From: Nannobrachium achirus
Taxonomy: Eukaryota > Chordata > Actinopteri > Myctophiformes > Myctophidae
Direction of reading: 5' to 3'
Length of the DNA: 64,000 nt
NCBI GenBank assembly: GCA_963921795.1
Contig: OY997649.1
Span: forward strand, 61,459,785 to 61,523,784
Shown here piece by piece: positions 11,090-21,259 of the stretch. How positions within the stretch are numbered: position 1 is the stretch's first letter; each line of letters opens with the position of its first letter. The notes below the pieces were generated by a model that was not told the DNA's origin, did not search any database, and saw only the letters and a list, made by a program, of their open reading frames with translations. The translations under genes were made by a program, and so were the position numbers.

Positions 11090-12711
11090 TGGAGCTGACT
11101 GTTGTTCTGTTGGGGAACAGCCAGTTGGGGAGGAATGCAGTTGGGGACCTCCTACTGGGACAGACTGTGTTCAGTGGACATGATGCTCTTACTGACTGTA
11201 TGATAGGTAGTGGTCAAGTGGAGAAAACACAGATGGTGGTCATCAACACTCCAGACCTGCTACATCCCAACATCTCACCAGCAAAACGGTCAGAGAAGAT
11301 CCAAAGCTGTTTGAGAGATTTAGCTGCTGGACCTCTCGTGTTTCTACTGGTGCTTCAGCCTGAAGACTTCACTGAAGAACAACGCCTCGAGTTACAGAAC
11401 GTTCTTCAAGAATTCAGCGATCGCCCATTTGATCACTCACTTGTATTAGAATTAAATCCCAATACAGGTCATGTGTTCAACTATCTGGAGCATCCTCCAC
11501 TACATGACATGATCATCAAATGTAGGTACAGACAATTAGAGCAGAGGAACCTTGAACGCGAAGCGCTGTTAACACGATTGGGTCAAGTTGTTAAGGAGAA
11601 TAATGGACAGAGTGGTCTCACCATGACACCAAAGATCAACCCTCTGAACATGGTACTGATTGGGAAGACTGGTGTTGGAAAGAGCACCTCTGGAAACACT
11701 ATACTGAGTCAGAAAATATTTGCATCCAAATCCAGCCCATCCTCTGTCACCAAGAATGTCCAGAAAGAAAATGGTGTGGTAGATGGCCGTAATGTTGTTG
11801 TAGTTGATACACCTGGTTTGTTTGATCCAAGTTTGTCCCAGGAAGATATTGACCGGGGGGTGATACAATGTATCAATCTGCTGGACCTGGGGCTTCATGT
11901 GTTCCTGTTGGTGTTAAGAATTGGCATAATCACAAAAGAGGACAAAGACACAGTGAAGCTAATCCAGACCACCCTTGGAAAGAATGGCAACAAGTTCACC
12001 ATTATTCTTTTCACAGGAGGAGACTCATTGGAAAAGGATAATCAGTCCATTGACGACTACATACACAATTCTAGTGATGAATCATTAAGGAACCTGATTG
12101 ATGAATGTGGAGGAAGGTACCATGTCTTCAACAACAATGATGAAAACAACCATAAACAAGTCATTGATCTGCTGCTGAAGGTTGATAAGATGGTGAGGGA
12201 AAATGGTGGTGGGCGCTACACTACAAAGATGTTCCAGGGGGCAGGTACAGCCAGTGAAATAGAAATGCAACATGAGATGAAGAGAGAGATGGAGGACCTG
12301 AAAAGAACACATGCTGAAGAAATGCAGGAAATGAAAAGAAAAATGAATGAAGATAGAAAAAGATTCGACGATACTGAAAAGGAGATGAAGAAACAACTGA
12401 AAGAAAAGGAGCATTATATTAAGAAAGAGCAAGAAACGAGAGATAAAGAGCAGGAAAAAAGAGAAAAGGGGGACACAAGAAGGAAGACAAATGCTGAAAA
12501 GAAGCAAAAAGAGTGGAAAGACAAATTCGATGACTTGGAGAGAAAGTTGGAAAATAAAACACAAGAAATGATAAAACAACAAGAGGTTTTGGAGAAGATA
12601 AAAGATCTCATTAAAGAGCCTGATATGAATGACCAGAGATGCATGCAAGAAGTACCTTCAAGCCACAAAGGTGAGAAAAGAAGAACTGGAAGAAATAAAA
12701 AAGCAGCATAA
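11090..12711 (+). CDS. gimap-like: Gene A exon 5: two-domain GIMAP GTPase with short coiled coil
   Basis: The exon begins after TTTCAG at 11089; base A from exon 4 plus TG forms the first Met codon. The complete protein would be about 592 residues. Domain 1 (about 53-215) is a degenerate AIG1 fold: GNSQLGRNAVG replaces the P-loop and INTPD the G3 box, so it probably does not bind GTP. Domain 2 (about 238-440) is canonical: GKTGVGKS P-loop, DTPGLFD G3 box, FTGGD at the G4 position and RYHVFNNN. A charged coiled coil of about 145 residues follows. The middle domain of genes B and C is missing; the linker TMTPKINPLN runs straight into the P-loop strand of the last domain. Near 12665 the frame departs from that of its relatives: the +1 frame continues as a coiled coil to HCIV and stops at about 12748-12750, while the open frame ends in KKAA. 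The GIMAP family acts in lymphocyte survival and at intracellular membranes; the family call is firm, orthology is not. Confidence 0.9.
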
Positions 12712-12984
12712 TGACCTGACAAAGAAGTATGGAAGACACTGCATTGTCTGAGAGCATTATCATAAAGTAAACAAAACAAATCAGAAGACTTGATGTTAAC
12801 TGAACATTACTTTACCACTGCTGCATTTGAATGGATTTTGTGGTAGGTGTGATGACCACCAGTGAACAGTCTACAAAGTACAGTCACAATCTGTATCTCA
12901 GATTACAGACCCAAAAGCCAGATAAGATCACTTGTGAGACAAGGACAGGAGATTGATCTGCATGGTCGTTGACTATCTTGCTGT

Positions 12985-13160
12985 AAATCTTTGTATTGAT
13001 CCCGTTATGCTACCTTGTTAAAGATTGGTGCTGATCCTGTAAAACTATCAACTAGTAAAGCTTTGAATTGATCCTGTTACCGTATTAATAATAATAATAA
13101 TGTACTACGTTGTTTCAAATGTTGTTTTGATCCTGTAAAACTGTCTGTGTTTTTTTTCTA
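12985..13160. repeat. Degenerate 3'-flank repeat of gene A
   Basis: Loose iterations of CTTTGTATTGATCC(T)GTTA with CTACCTTGTTAAA-like spacers, about 35-55 bp apart. The flank of gene C (56165-56540) is built of the same word with more units. It probably lies in the 3' UTR or just after it. Confidence 0.65.
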
Positions 13161-13211
13161 CACTTCATTTTGTAACAGTATAAAAATCAAGATAAAAGCA
13201 TGCACATGTAT

Positions 13212-13430
13212 ATGATGGCTAAATGGTTAGAGATCCTGCCTGGTGAACCAGAGCCCCTGGTTGTCCCTGGTTCGATTCAAGGCCAGGGTAGCAATGTCGA
13301 TTTGTGTCCCTGAGCAAGACTCTTAACCCCTAATTGCTCACGCGCTCCTTGTGGGCAGCGAATCAGCTGGGTTGGGCTGAAAATGCTTAATTTCCCTCAT
13401 GGGATGAAATTGGTATGTATTATGACCCTT
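13212..13430 (+). mobile_element. tRNA-derived SINE
   Basis: Shows A box TGGCTAAATGG, B box GGTTCGATTCAAG and, further on, the fish-SINE-like stretch CCCTGAGCAAGACTCTTAAC. It lies in the spacer after gene A and ends before the (TG)n tract. Confidence 0.7.
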
Positions 13431-13490
13431 AATATTACCCTTATTGATTATAACGATCCAAATTTCCCCAATATTTATAAAAAAAAAACT

Positions 13491-13495
<5 letters not shown>

Positions 13496-13570
<75 letters not shown>
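13496..13570. repeat. (TG)n microsatellite
   Basis: About 37 TG units followed by a short CA-rich stretch. Confidence 0.95.
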
Positions 13571-13571
<1 letters not shown>

Positions 13572-13659
13572 AGACACACACAAACACACACACACATGGT
13601 TCTTGGTATCCAACTGTAGTCCTAATAAGAAAGCCACATTAAGATCAGAAGATATTCTT

Positions 13660-13860
13660 GTTGGATAGTTGTGTACCTAACCTGATTATTGGGCAAAAAA
13701 CGGATCACAGAATGATATGATTTTTCCAGTTTTTCATCAATGAGAACATTCAAGAACTTGACATATGGCACTCTTGTCTTATCAGAAATGACAACGTCTT
13801 CACCAATAGAGTTTATTAGGATTAGCTGGTGCATAACAACAGCTAATCTTCCTGGTGTCC
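13660..13860 (-). mobile_element. LINE reverse-transcriptase fragment
   Basis: The minus strand reads VPYVKFLNVLIDEKLEKSYHS, the LG[VI].[IL]D..L block that follows the catalytic domain of jockey-superfamily LINE reverse transcriptases. No larger context survives. Confidence 0.5.
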
Positions 13861-13966
13861 ACACAAAACATAAAAACATGACGTTTGACAAGAAGACATT
13901 ATAGGACAATAATATAAAAATAAAATACAAATTTGACAGCCGGGAAAAGCAATTATACAGATTGAT

Positions 13967-14455
13967 TGATTGATTGAAGACTTTATTAGAAGTTTGCATA
14001 GGAAAAGGTACAGTTTCATGACGGTACAGTTCACTGGTACAAGGTCTACTAAAATGAGATCCTAGAAAAGACTAAGCTTATTTCCACAGGAAACCATTAA
14101 AGTATCTCATATAACATTGAATGACAGATGAATAGAACACAGTACTATGCTGTAGAAATGTAAATAAAATAAAATGAAAGAACAAAAAAAAAAACATTAA
14201 AGGAGCTATAGTCAACTTTTTTTTTTTGTAAGGTCGACACTTTGTCAGTCAAAAAGTTGACTATAGCTCCTTTAAGTCTAAACAAACAGTAAGTATATAC
14301 AAAGAAGGGGCAGGGGAGGGTAGGGCTGGGCTAGGTTTTTTTTTTTTACCAGTTGCGAACGGCTGCTGCCTGTAAGTGGTTTTTCAGGGCGATTTTAAAG
14401 AATGCTAGTGATCCACACTCCTTTATGGCCTTCGGTAAGGCTTTCCACAGTAAGT
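13967..14455 (-). mobile_element. 5'-truncated LINE tail of the (AATC)n family
   Basis: On the minus strand this matches the last about 400 bases of the LINE at 16944-19784, from the C-terminal ALPKVIKECGS region through the 3' UTR to the ATCAATCAATC tail at 13967. A 79-bp MITE is inserted at 14197-14275. Other tails of the family are at 32075-32560 (-) and 43857-44132 (+). Confidence 0.8.
14197..14275. mobile_element. Miniature TTAA palindrome (79 bp)
   Basis: TTAAAGGAGCTATAGTCAAC and its inverse flank a T-rich and GTCGACAC centre. It is inserted in the LINE tail, which continues on both sides, so its limits are clear. Confidence 0.75.
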
Positions 14456-14474
14456 ATTTATAGTAGTATTGGAG

Positions 14475-14926
14475 CAGTGGTGGAAAAAGTACTCAATTGT
14501 CGTACTTAAGTAAAAGTATCAATACTGCAATATAGAAATACTCCATTAAAAGTAAAAGTCCAGAATTCAAAATGTACTTGAGTAAAAGTATGAAAGTGTT
14601 GGCATCAATATGTACTTCAAGTACCAAAAGTAAAAGTACAAAATGTTTGAAAATAGCAGATCTCCAAGCTCGGCTAAGGTATAAAATAGGGCTAAAGTGG
14701 TTTATGTATGTTTTATAATATTATAATTTATATCTGCAAAGTAACTAGTAAATAAAGTTTTCAAATAAACGTAGTGGAGTAAAAGTACAATATTTGGATC
14801 CGAGTTGTTAGTGGAGTAGAAGTGAAAGTATTGGAAATTGGAAATACTCAAGTAAAGTACAAGTACCTCAACATTGTACTTAAGTACAGTACTTAAGTAA
14901 ATCTACTTAGTTACTTTACACCACTG
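14475..14926. mobile_element. hAT-type MITE (CAGTGGTGG family), copy 1
   Basis: Ends are CAGTGGTGGAAAAAGTACT and TAGTTACTTTACACCACTG; the interior is full of AAGTAAAAGTA words. Flanking 8-mers are TATTGGAG and TATTGTAG. It shares ends and interior with 33266-33787. Confidence 0.85.
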
Positions 14927-15127
14927 TATTGTAGACATTGGAGAGAATTCTGTAAGAATTCTGCTGAAAAGGAATCACATTTAACATTTCTGAGATAAAT
15001 GTCAGGGTCAGCATGAGGTTCATTTGACAGTACATTTTTATCAATCATTCTTAACTATAAATCCATGGAACATGTGACACAATCAAACAACAGAAAATGA
15101 CTGCCACCATCATGTGGTGGTCTACAC

Positions 15128-15577
15128 CAGTGTTTCTCAAATGCGGATACGTGTACCCCTAGGGATACGCGAAGGTACTGCAGGGGGTACTCAAGAAAAT
15201 TACCCCAAAAAGAGAAATAGAGGTATAAATTATGCTAATATTGTTCATAGTTAACACATTGACTACAAATTGAATGAGGAGGGTAAAAACATGTACTGTT
15301 ATGTTTAATGATGACACATGGAGAAACTTGATATGAGCCTGAGTTGATAACCCAAATTACATGGTACCAGGCAAGTGGAATGTTTAAGTTGACATGAAAA
15401 CCGTTTGAAACTCTTTCACTCCATTTCTGATTTGTGATTTTATATATTCTTTGAATGGGTGCTTAATATTTAGCATCTTGCACAATTTATGTATAATTTA
15501 ATTGCAGTTGTATAAGCAAAATGTTGTTGTCATCAGGGAAAGGGGGTACTCAAGCCAAAAAAGATTGTGAAACACTG
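15128..15577. mobile_element. hAT-type MITE with perfect 8-bp target-site duplication
   Basis: Ends are CAGTGTTTCTCAAATG and TTGTGAAACACTG. The 8-mer GTCTACAC flanks both sides exactly (15120-15127 and 15578-15585). The body has inverted GGGGGTACTCAAG blocks and no transposase. Confidence 0.9.
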
Positions 15578-15589
15578 GTCTACACAACC

Positions 15590-16810
15590 TCATTTTAGTT
15601 ATTTGGATTCCATATAGAGGCAGCATACGTGTATTTCTCTTGGCTTGTAACTTTAACACTGTTCACTGCTGCTTTGCAACATGTATCTGGTAAATCTAGT
15701 ACAGATATTTTAGAATTTTAATTGGTCAAACTATTTTACATTTATGGTGTATTTAGCAATAGCATGCACTGCTTGTGCGTTCGAGGTCCCACAGCAGACC
15801 AGTATTTCAACTGAATCCATGCTTGAATCCAGTCTGGCTTTTGGGTAGGCTACTTTCCCCCTTTGTCTTTGCATACAGTTTGTAGAATTTGCATAAGTGA
15901 TCAGGTTTTTACCAAGATTATGGCTACTAGGGGCATAGGAGGCTACAAAGAGCACATAGGCCTACCCCCATTTACATCAACATGGCTGGGCTGAGGTGGG
16001 AAGTGAGCAACTTCAAGTTTCTCTGGGTTCATTTTAGTGAGGACCGTCCTGAGCGTATATGAGGGATGGTGTGAGTGTGAGGGGTCCTTTAAGACTGTGT
16101 CCACCAAAGTGTTTTTTCCCTGTTAAAAACTCTGGAGTGTCCAGAGTTCAAAATATTTCAAATCTAAGCACAGATAATAACGTAAATTGGATGGTTGGCT
16201 ATATGGAGAACACTATGGATATACATTTAGAGCGATAATTATTATAGATCTAAATGTAGTTATTTGGTGTTATCGGATAATACAAAAACATTATAATTGT
16301 ACATATGTGCTAATTCAATTGTATAAGAGTTATCGTGTGGGGGCTCCTTTTAACATTTCACTCTTGATCTTTCTTCTTTTTTTATGGGAAAATATTGTTA
16401 TTAAATAGACTACATTTTATAATATTGATAAAACAAAAGAACGCTAAAAATAGCTCTCAAATGTGCGTTATGTGCTTTTGATGTGCATATTCTTGCATTT
16501 CTGACTGAGACTAGTGGGAATGGGTGGGGTTTATTTCAGGCACAGATGCAATGGGAAGAATTACAAGAGAACATTTAAAATCTATTATTCCTTTGCACTC
16601 CTTCTGATAGATATGTGAACCTTCATTTGTATGTATTTTATTTTATTAATTATTATGTTATTTAATTGTTATATTTGTGTATAAAAAAGGGGCACTCTGA
16701 TATTTTTGACTATTGTCATATGCAGCTCTGGGAACGTACATATGTAACCAAATGGACCCACCTAAGATGGATAAATTAACACTGAGGATTTTATTGTGCA
16801 ATTTCTATTT
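15590..16810. other. Spacer with nothing recognised
   Basis: AT-rich unique-looking DNA between the hAT element and the upstream region of gene B. Short open frames of up to about 75 codons have no family features. No RNA gene or clear repeat was seen. Confidence 0.5.
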
Positions 16811-16814
16811 TCCT

Positions 16815-16943
16815 TCCTTGAATATAACAGAATGTTTCACAACTAGTGTGGTACTTTTATTTGTGTGTGACACAATAAATCATATCAAATAACCCTGTGC
16901 TATAAAACTGTGGTTAATATTTAATACGTAATCTTCTTTGAAG
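16815..16943 (+). promoter_or_regulatory. Distal 5' flank of gene B, split by a LINE
   Basis: The stretch from GAATATAACAGAATGTTTCAC to the TTTGAAG border matches the 5' flanks of A (about 4338) and C (about 47043). The alignment breaks at 16943 and resumes at about 19788 (CCAGCTGTGTGTTT). The LINE at 16944-19784 therefore landed about 400 bp upstream of exon 1 of gene B. Confidence 0.65.
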
Positions 16944-17787
16944 ATTACCCACATAATTAACCTTTCCATCGAACAGGGTCATGTCCCACAGGACTTCAAA
17001 CTAGCAAAAGTAACCCCCCTGCATAAAAAAGGTAGCAAACTAGACCCTGGAAACTACCGTCCCGTTTCCATTCTTAGCTCCATATCCAAAGTCATGGAGA
17101 AAATAGTCTACGAACAGATAGCAAGATATCTCGATGAGAATAATCTGATTTACGAGTTCCAATCTGGATTCAGAAAATCTCATTCCACTGACACATGCCT
17201 TCTCTATTTGACTGACCAAATCAAACGCGAAGCGGATGACGGCAAATATAGCGGCATGGTCATGATGGACCTCCAGAAGGCATTTGACACCGTAAATCAT
17301 TCTATTCTGATTGAGAAACTAAAAGCCATCGGTCTTGACAGCGCAGCAGTGAGTTGGATGCAGTCTTACCTGGTGGGGAGGGAACAGGTGGTGGAGATTA
17401 ACGGTACCCTGTCCCCCCCCCCTCCCTCCCAGTAAGCTGTGGTGTTCCTCAAGGTAGCATACTGGGACCTCTGTTGTTCCTAATATACGTGAACGACATG
17501 GCATCTGCTTGTGACTGCAACCTGTTCCTGTTCGCGGATGACTCGGCTCTCCTAGTCTCGGGCAAGGACCACTTGCAGGTTGAAAAGACACTTAACTCTG
17601 AACTAAGTAAGATCTGCACATGGCTTAATGACAACAAATTATCAATTCACCTGGGAAAAACTGAGTCCATCCTCTTTGGATCAAATCATAACCTCAAAAA
17701 AGTCGATAACTTCACAATCAAAGTGGGTGACAAGGTCATAACACGAAAAAACGAAATCTCTTACTTAGGATGTATCCTTGAAGCTAA

Positions 17788-18685
17788 TGTCGTATCTGGT
17801 CGATTATTCCTTCAGCAGAGCACTGGTTGTCTGTTGTGAGCTGCTGTTGTACACAAGGAGGCAATGAGCTACCAAAGTATGAGAAGTTCTGTGGATCTTC
17901 CTTGGAAAGTAGGTGAGGTCCAGGCAGGCTTCAATGATGTCCAGAAAGCTTTATTGACAAGCAGAGTTGAGAAGTTTACAGCATTCTTGAGGCTCAGAGG
18001 GCCCTCAGTTCCACACCATCCCCACCACAGCATCCCAGCATCATCATGTTGATTCACCCAGTAAGCTTAATGCTAGAAAGAATAAACCCTTAAAGGAAAC
18101 CTTTGGGTAACTTTATGTCAGGCTGTTGTCCGGGCTAGTCCCAGTTGTCCACCACTGTCAGCTGACAGCTGAGCCACCCATCAGGGGGTCTCTAGAATGC
18201 CACAGGGCATGGCAGGTAGAGGAACACTAGATAAGCTATAATTAACTCTGCCACCACTGTGTGCTCTCCACCTTATGCCTGGGGTCACTGGCTTCTTCGT
18301 TGTGGCCCTCTGTTTACTGTTCACAGGGGTCATTCTTGACCCAAAAGATAAGATAATCAAACCAGAGGAATGTTGAGTCCCTGTTGTGGTTTGTCTAAAA
18401 GGAGATAAAAGACAGTAAGGTCTTAAGGTCCGAATTGCCCCAAATGTGAGTCTGTAATGACTCACTGTTTGATTGTGATCTAATAAACCCAGCAGGGTGT
18501 AGCCTTTGACTGTCTCGGGACAGTCGAAGACAACAAAGCCACTATGGTCTAAAATAAGATAAGAGACAGCTGGCTCTTATGGTGGCTTGAGTAAATGACC
18601 TTTAACCCTCTTGTATTCAACTGTGTGAGCCTGCTTGTATATAATATTCCAAATATGATGCCTATGCTGTAGGCCCGATACCACA
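17788..18685. mobile_element. Solo LTR of an LTR retrotransposon
   Basis: An 898-bp block starts TGTCGTATC and ends GATACCACA, imperfect inverted termini of the TG...CA type. It is flanked by the 4-bp duplication CTAA (17784-17787 and 18686-18689) and interrupts the LINE reading frame, which resumes directly after it. No internal retroviral or gag-pol region is present, so it is a solo LTR. It could be gypsy-like or ERV-like; the ends alone do not decide. It is younger than the host LINE. Confidence 0.7.
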
Positions 18686-18842
18686 CTAATCTTTCCAGTG
18701 AAAAGATGACTTCTAAAGTAATAAATAAAATCAACCAAAGAACTCGTTTCCTACAGAGGATCGCCCCAATGGTCAATTTCAACACACTGAAGACCATAGC
18801 TGGTGCAATAATCCAGCCCCTCTTTGACTACGGAGTCCACGT

Positions 18843-19035
18843 ATAATAATAATAATAATAAAACTTTATTTGTATAGCACCTTTCATGACATGAAATGCA
18901 GCTCAAAGTGCTTTACAGAGCATAAAATGAAGCACACGTGCTTAACAGAGAAAAAGTAAAATAGAAATAAAAAATACATAAAAAAGAGATAAGTAAAATG
19001 ATTACAATAAAGCAAGAAAAAATAAAAGCATAGAA
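18843..19035 (-). mobile_element. L2-type LINE 3' tail nested in the LINE
   Basis: The run of AAT units followed by AAACTTTATTTGTATAGCACC and CAAAGTGCTTTACAG is the 3' end of a fish L2-like LINE, in inverse orientation. The host LINE frame (...FDYGVH | WYRDAPQALQTAQNK...) continues on both sides. Confidence 0.7.
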
Positions 19036-20214
19036 CATTGAAGAACAATTTCAGAGCCTGGTATGGTATCGTGACGCCCCACAAGCCCTCCAAACAGCCC
19101 AAAATAAACTAATTAGGGTCCTACTTAACCTTCCCTATCAGACTCAACCCACCGCTACTCACCAGTTAAGAGTGGGGTGGCTCAGAGTAGATGACAGAGT
19201 ACAGCAACTTGCAATGGGCCTGGTGTACAAGATACACTACACCACTATGATACCCAAGTACCTGTCAAAATACTTTATAAACATTAAGGATGTCCATAAT
19301 TACAACACCAGAGGCAGCGCCACAGATCACTTTCAACCCAGAGTCAAAACCAACAAAGGGTCAAACTCTTTTTTCTGCTATACCACCAAAATGTGGAAAG
19401 CCTTACCGAAGGTCATAAAGGAGTGTGGATCACTAGCATCCTTTAAAATTGCCCTGAAAAACCACTTACAGGCAGCAGCCGTTCGCAACTGGTAAAAAAA
19501 ACTAACCTAGCCCAACCCTACCCTCCCCTGCCCCTTCTTTTATACTGTTTGTTTAGACTTACTGTTTTCTTTTTTGTTTTTCTTTACATATCTACTGCAT
19601 AGTACTGTGTTCTATTTGTCTGTCATTCAATGTTATATGAGATACTTCAATGGTTTCCAGTGGAAATAAGCTTAGTCTTTTCATGGATCTCCTTTTAGTA
19701 GACCTTGTACCAGTGAACTGTACCGTCATGAAACTGTACCTTTTCCTATGCAAACTTCTAATAAAGTCTTCAATCAATCAATCAAAGTCCAGCTGTGTGT
19801 TTAATAATAATTAATCTACAATAGAGTAAACAAAACGTTTTCAGTGTATTTACTGTATATTATGTGGATAATTATGTTCAAAAAGAGATCTCTTCGCAGT
19901 TTTGGCATTTATACCTTTTTTTCTATTTTATTTTCAGAACATCTCTTTTCAAGAGATATTCAGTGTTTGTGTTCTTGATTGGTAGTTGTTTTATTCTTGT
20001 TCTTACTATATGATATTATGTATTTCATTTCTATCTATTGCTTCTATCAACAATCGTCTTGTCTCGGCAAAATGTTTATAGAGAGAGAAGGCACTTTTCA
20101 CAGAGAGGGTGTTAAATGTAGGCCTACATATATGTATTTAAGGCACAACCATCTTAGCCATTTTCCCCCATCAGGTTTCTATGTTGTTTCAATTAAATAA
20201 ACTGTTTAGTGCAA

Positions 20215-20365
20215 CAACAGACACTTTATAGCAGGAGTCTGGACTCTGGAGTTAATGATTATCTACTGTAGTTGACATCCTGATCCTGTGTTCAGTTGTT
20301 CAGTGCTTGTTCAGGACTACTTCAGTTGTTCTTGTGAGCATGAATGTTATGGACAGAATATATTG
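20215..20365 (+). promoter_or_regulatory. Gene B non-coding exon 1
   Basis: Contains CAACAGACACTTTATAGCAGG and ends ATATATTG before GTAAGTAAAG, matching exon 1 of A and C. The 5' limit is inferred from that alignment only. Confidence 0.6.
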
Positions 20366-20780
20366 GTAAGTAAAGAGAACTGAAAACTTATGAACTAATA
20401 AACAAAATAACGTTAGCCTAAACATAATGACTATCATCAAGGTTAATTCAGGTGAATATTGGGATTTGATTTGATTTAGATTTTTCTTTTTAATATTTTA
20501 GCCCATCGGCTAATCTTCCAAGAGTCCGAAGCCATTCTTCATTTATGTAATTATTATTATTAGTAGTAGTACTACTACTGTATTATTATTACTGAACATA
20601 TATCCTGTGTGTGTTACATGCTCTGTTTTGCTTTATTTAATCTTGACACCAGGTTGAAACTGTTACTGTGATCGATGCTGTGAGCCGGTGACACTAGTTT
20701 GCTTTACAGAGTAATGTTGAAAATGAGGCTTCTTTTTTACTTCTTTTATTTGAAATCAGCAACTTTGTATCTGTATTCAG

Positions 20781-20859
20781 ATGGAGTTTGGATCCAGAAT
20801 TGTGTGAGTGAAGACAGACCTGAAGGACGTTATGGCAGATTCACTGACTACAACACCTG
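20781..20859 (+). CDS. gimap8-like: Gene B exon 2: uORF, start codon and first nine codons
   Basis: Acceptor TTCAG at 20780, donor at 20860. The main ATG is at 20832 (MADSLTTTP plus one base). As in A and C the exon's first base begins a short upstream frame (MEFGSRIV, stop at 20805-20807), here ending 24 bases before the main start. Confidence 0.8.
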
Positions 20860-21194
20860 GTGAGTCCTGTCAGGTAGTACATCATAAATGTGGACTGAAA
20901 AAGTAAATCTATAATTTCCACATCATGGACCTTTTAAACCATTTTTCCAATTTTGACTTCATTGTGTTGGTTTAATATTTAGGGCACATATTTTCCACAT
21001 TTTCGTGACAGAAAAAGGAAAAAAGATGTGCAATGTCATTGTAATTTGGACATTTTGGAATAGGCCTATTGATTTAATTTAAAAATAAAATATATTTTTT
21101 TGTCTAAAAATACACCATACCATACAGATAAGTTAACAAGAAATTACCACCTGTTTACTTACGTTGTACTTTTCTACATTCTATATCATTACAG

Positions 21195-21251
21195 AGGGCA
21201 AGGGAACACCTCAGAAACGGCACTGGAACGATGAGCTATTACAACCAGATA
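21195..21251 (+). CDS. gimap8-like: Gene B exon 3: first basic cassette
   Basis: Fifty-seven bases, phase 1 at both ends, encoding EGKGTPQKRHWNDELLQPD. It aligns with the first cassettes of A, C and D. It is followed by a 6.07-kb intron, against about 1.3 kb in A and 1.1 kb in C, swollen by nested transposons. Confidence 0.8.
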
Positions 21252-21259
21252 GTGAGTAA

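Larger units (their letters stand above)
1..13160. repeat. Segmental duplication, copy 1 (carries gene A)
   Basis: This stretch aligns by eye, in the same order and direction, with 44701 to about 56560. The match covers the window's first bases, the single-copy flanks of the minisatellite, a terminal-exon-like piece, all five exons of gene A and its 3' flank. The left edge lies before base 1. The copies differ by discrete insertions: elements at 351-770, 5752-6330, 8124-8394 and 9402-10893 are missing from the other copy. The offset between copies is about 44.7 kb. Confidence 0.9.
16944..19784 (+). mobile_element. 5'-truncated jockey-type LINE with (AATC)n tail
   Basis: RT blocks in order: NYRPVSILSSISKVMEKI (about 17055), LQKAFDTVNHSIL (about 17272), FADDSALLV (about 17533, catalytic ADD), then the C-terminal GWLRVDDRVQQLAMGLVYK region ending at 19495, a 3' UTR and ATCAATCAATC. 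The frame changes between the first two RT pieces (near 17415, in a C-run). Two later insertions split it: a solo LTR (17788-18685) and an L2 tail (about 18843-19035). The endonuclease is missing. Confidence 0.85.

Noticed and set aside
12085-12779. Long antisense frames opposite the coiled coil of gene A (same at 29102-30046, 34129-35564 and 54413-55374)
   Set aside because: Low-complexity Lys/Glu codons read backwards as Phe/Leu/Ser codons; these are shadows of the coiled-coil exons.
13212-13290. A free tRNA gene from the A and B boxes
   Set aside because: The boxes belong to a SINE with a tRNA-unrelated body; no clean cloverleaf could be drawn.
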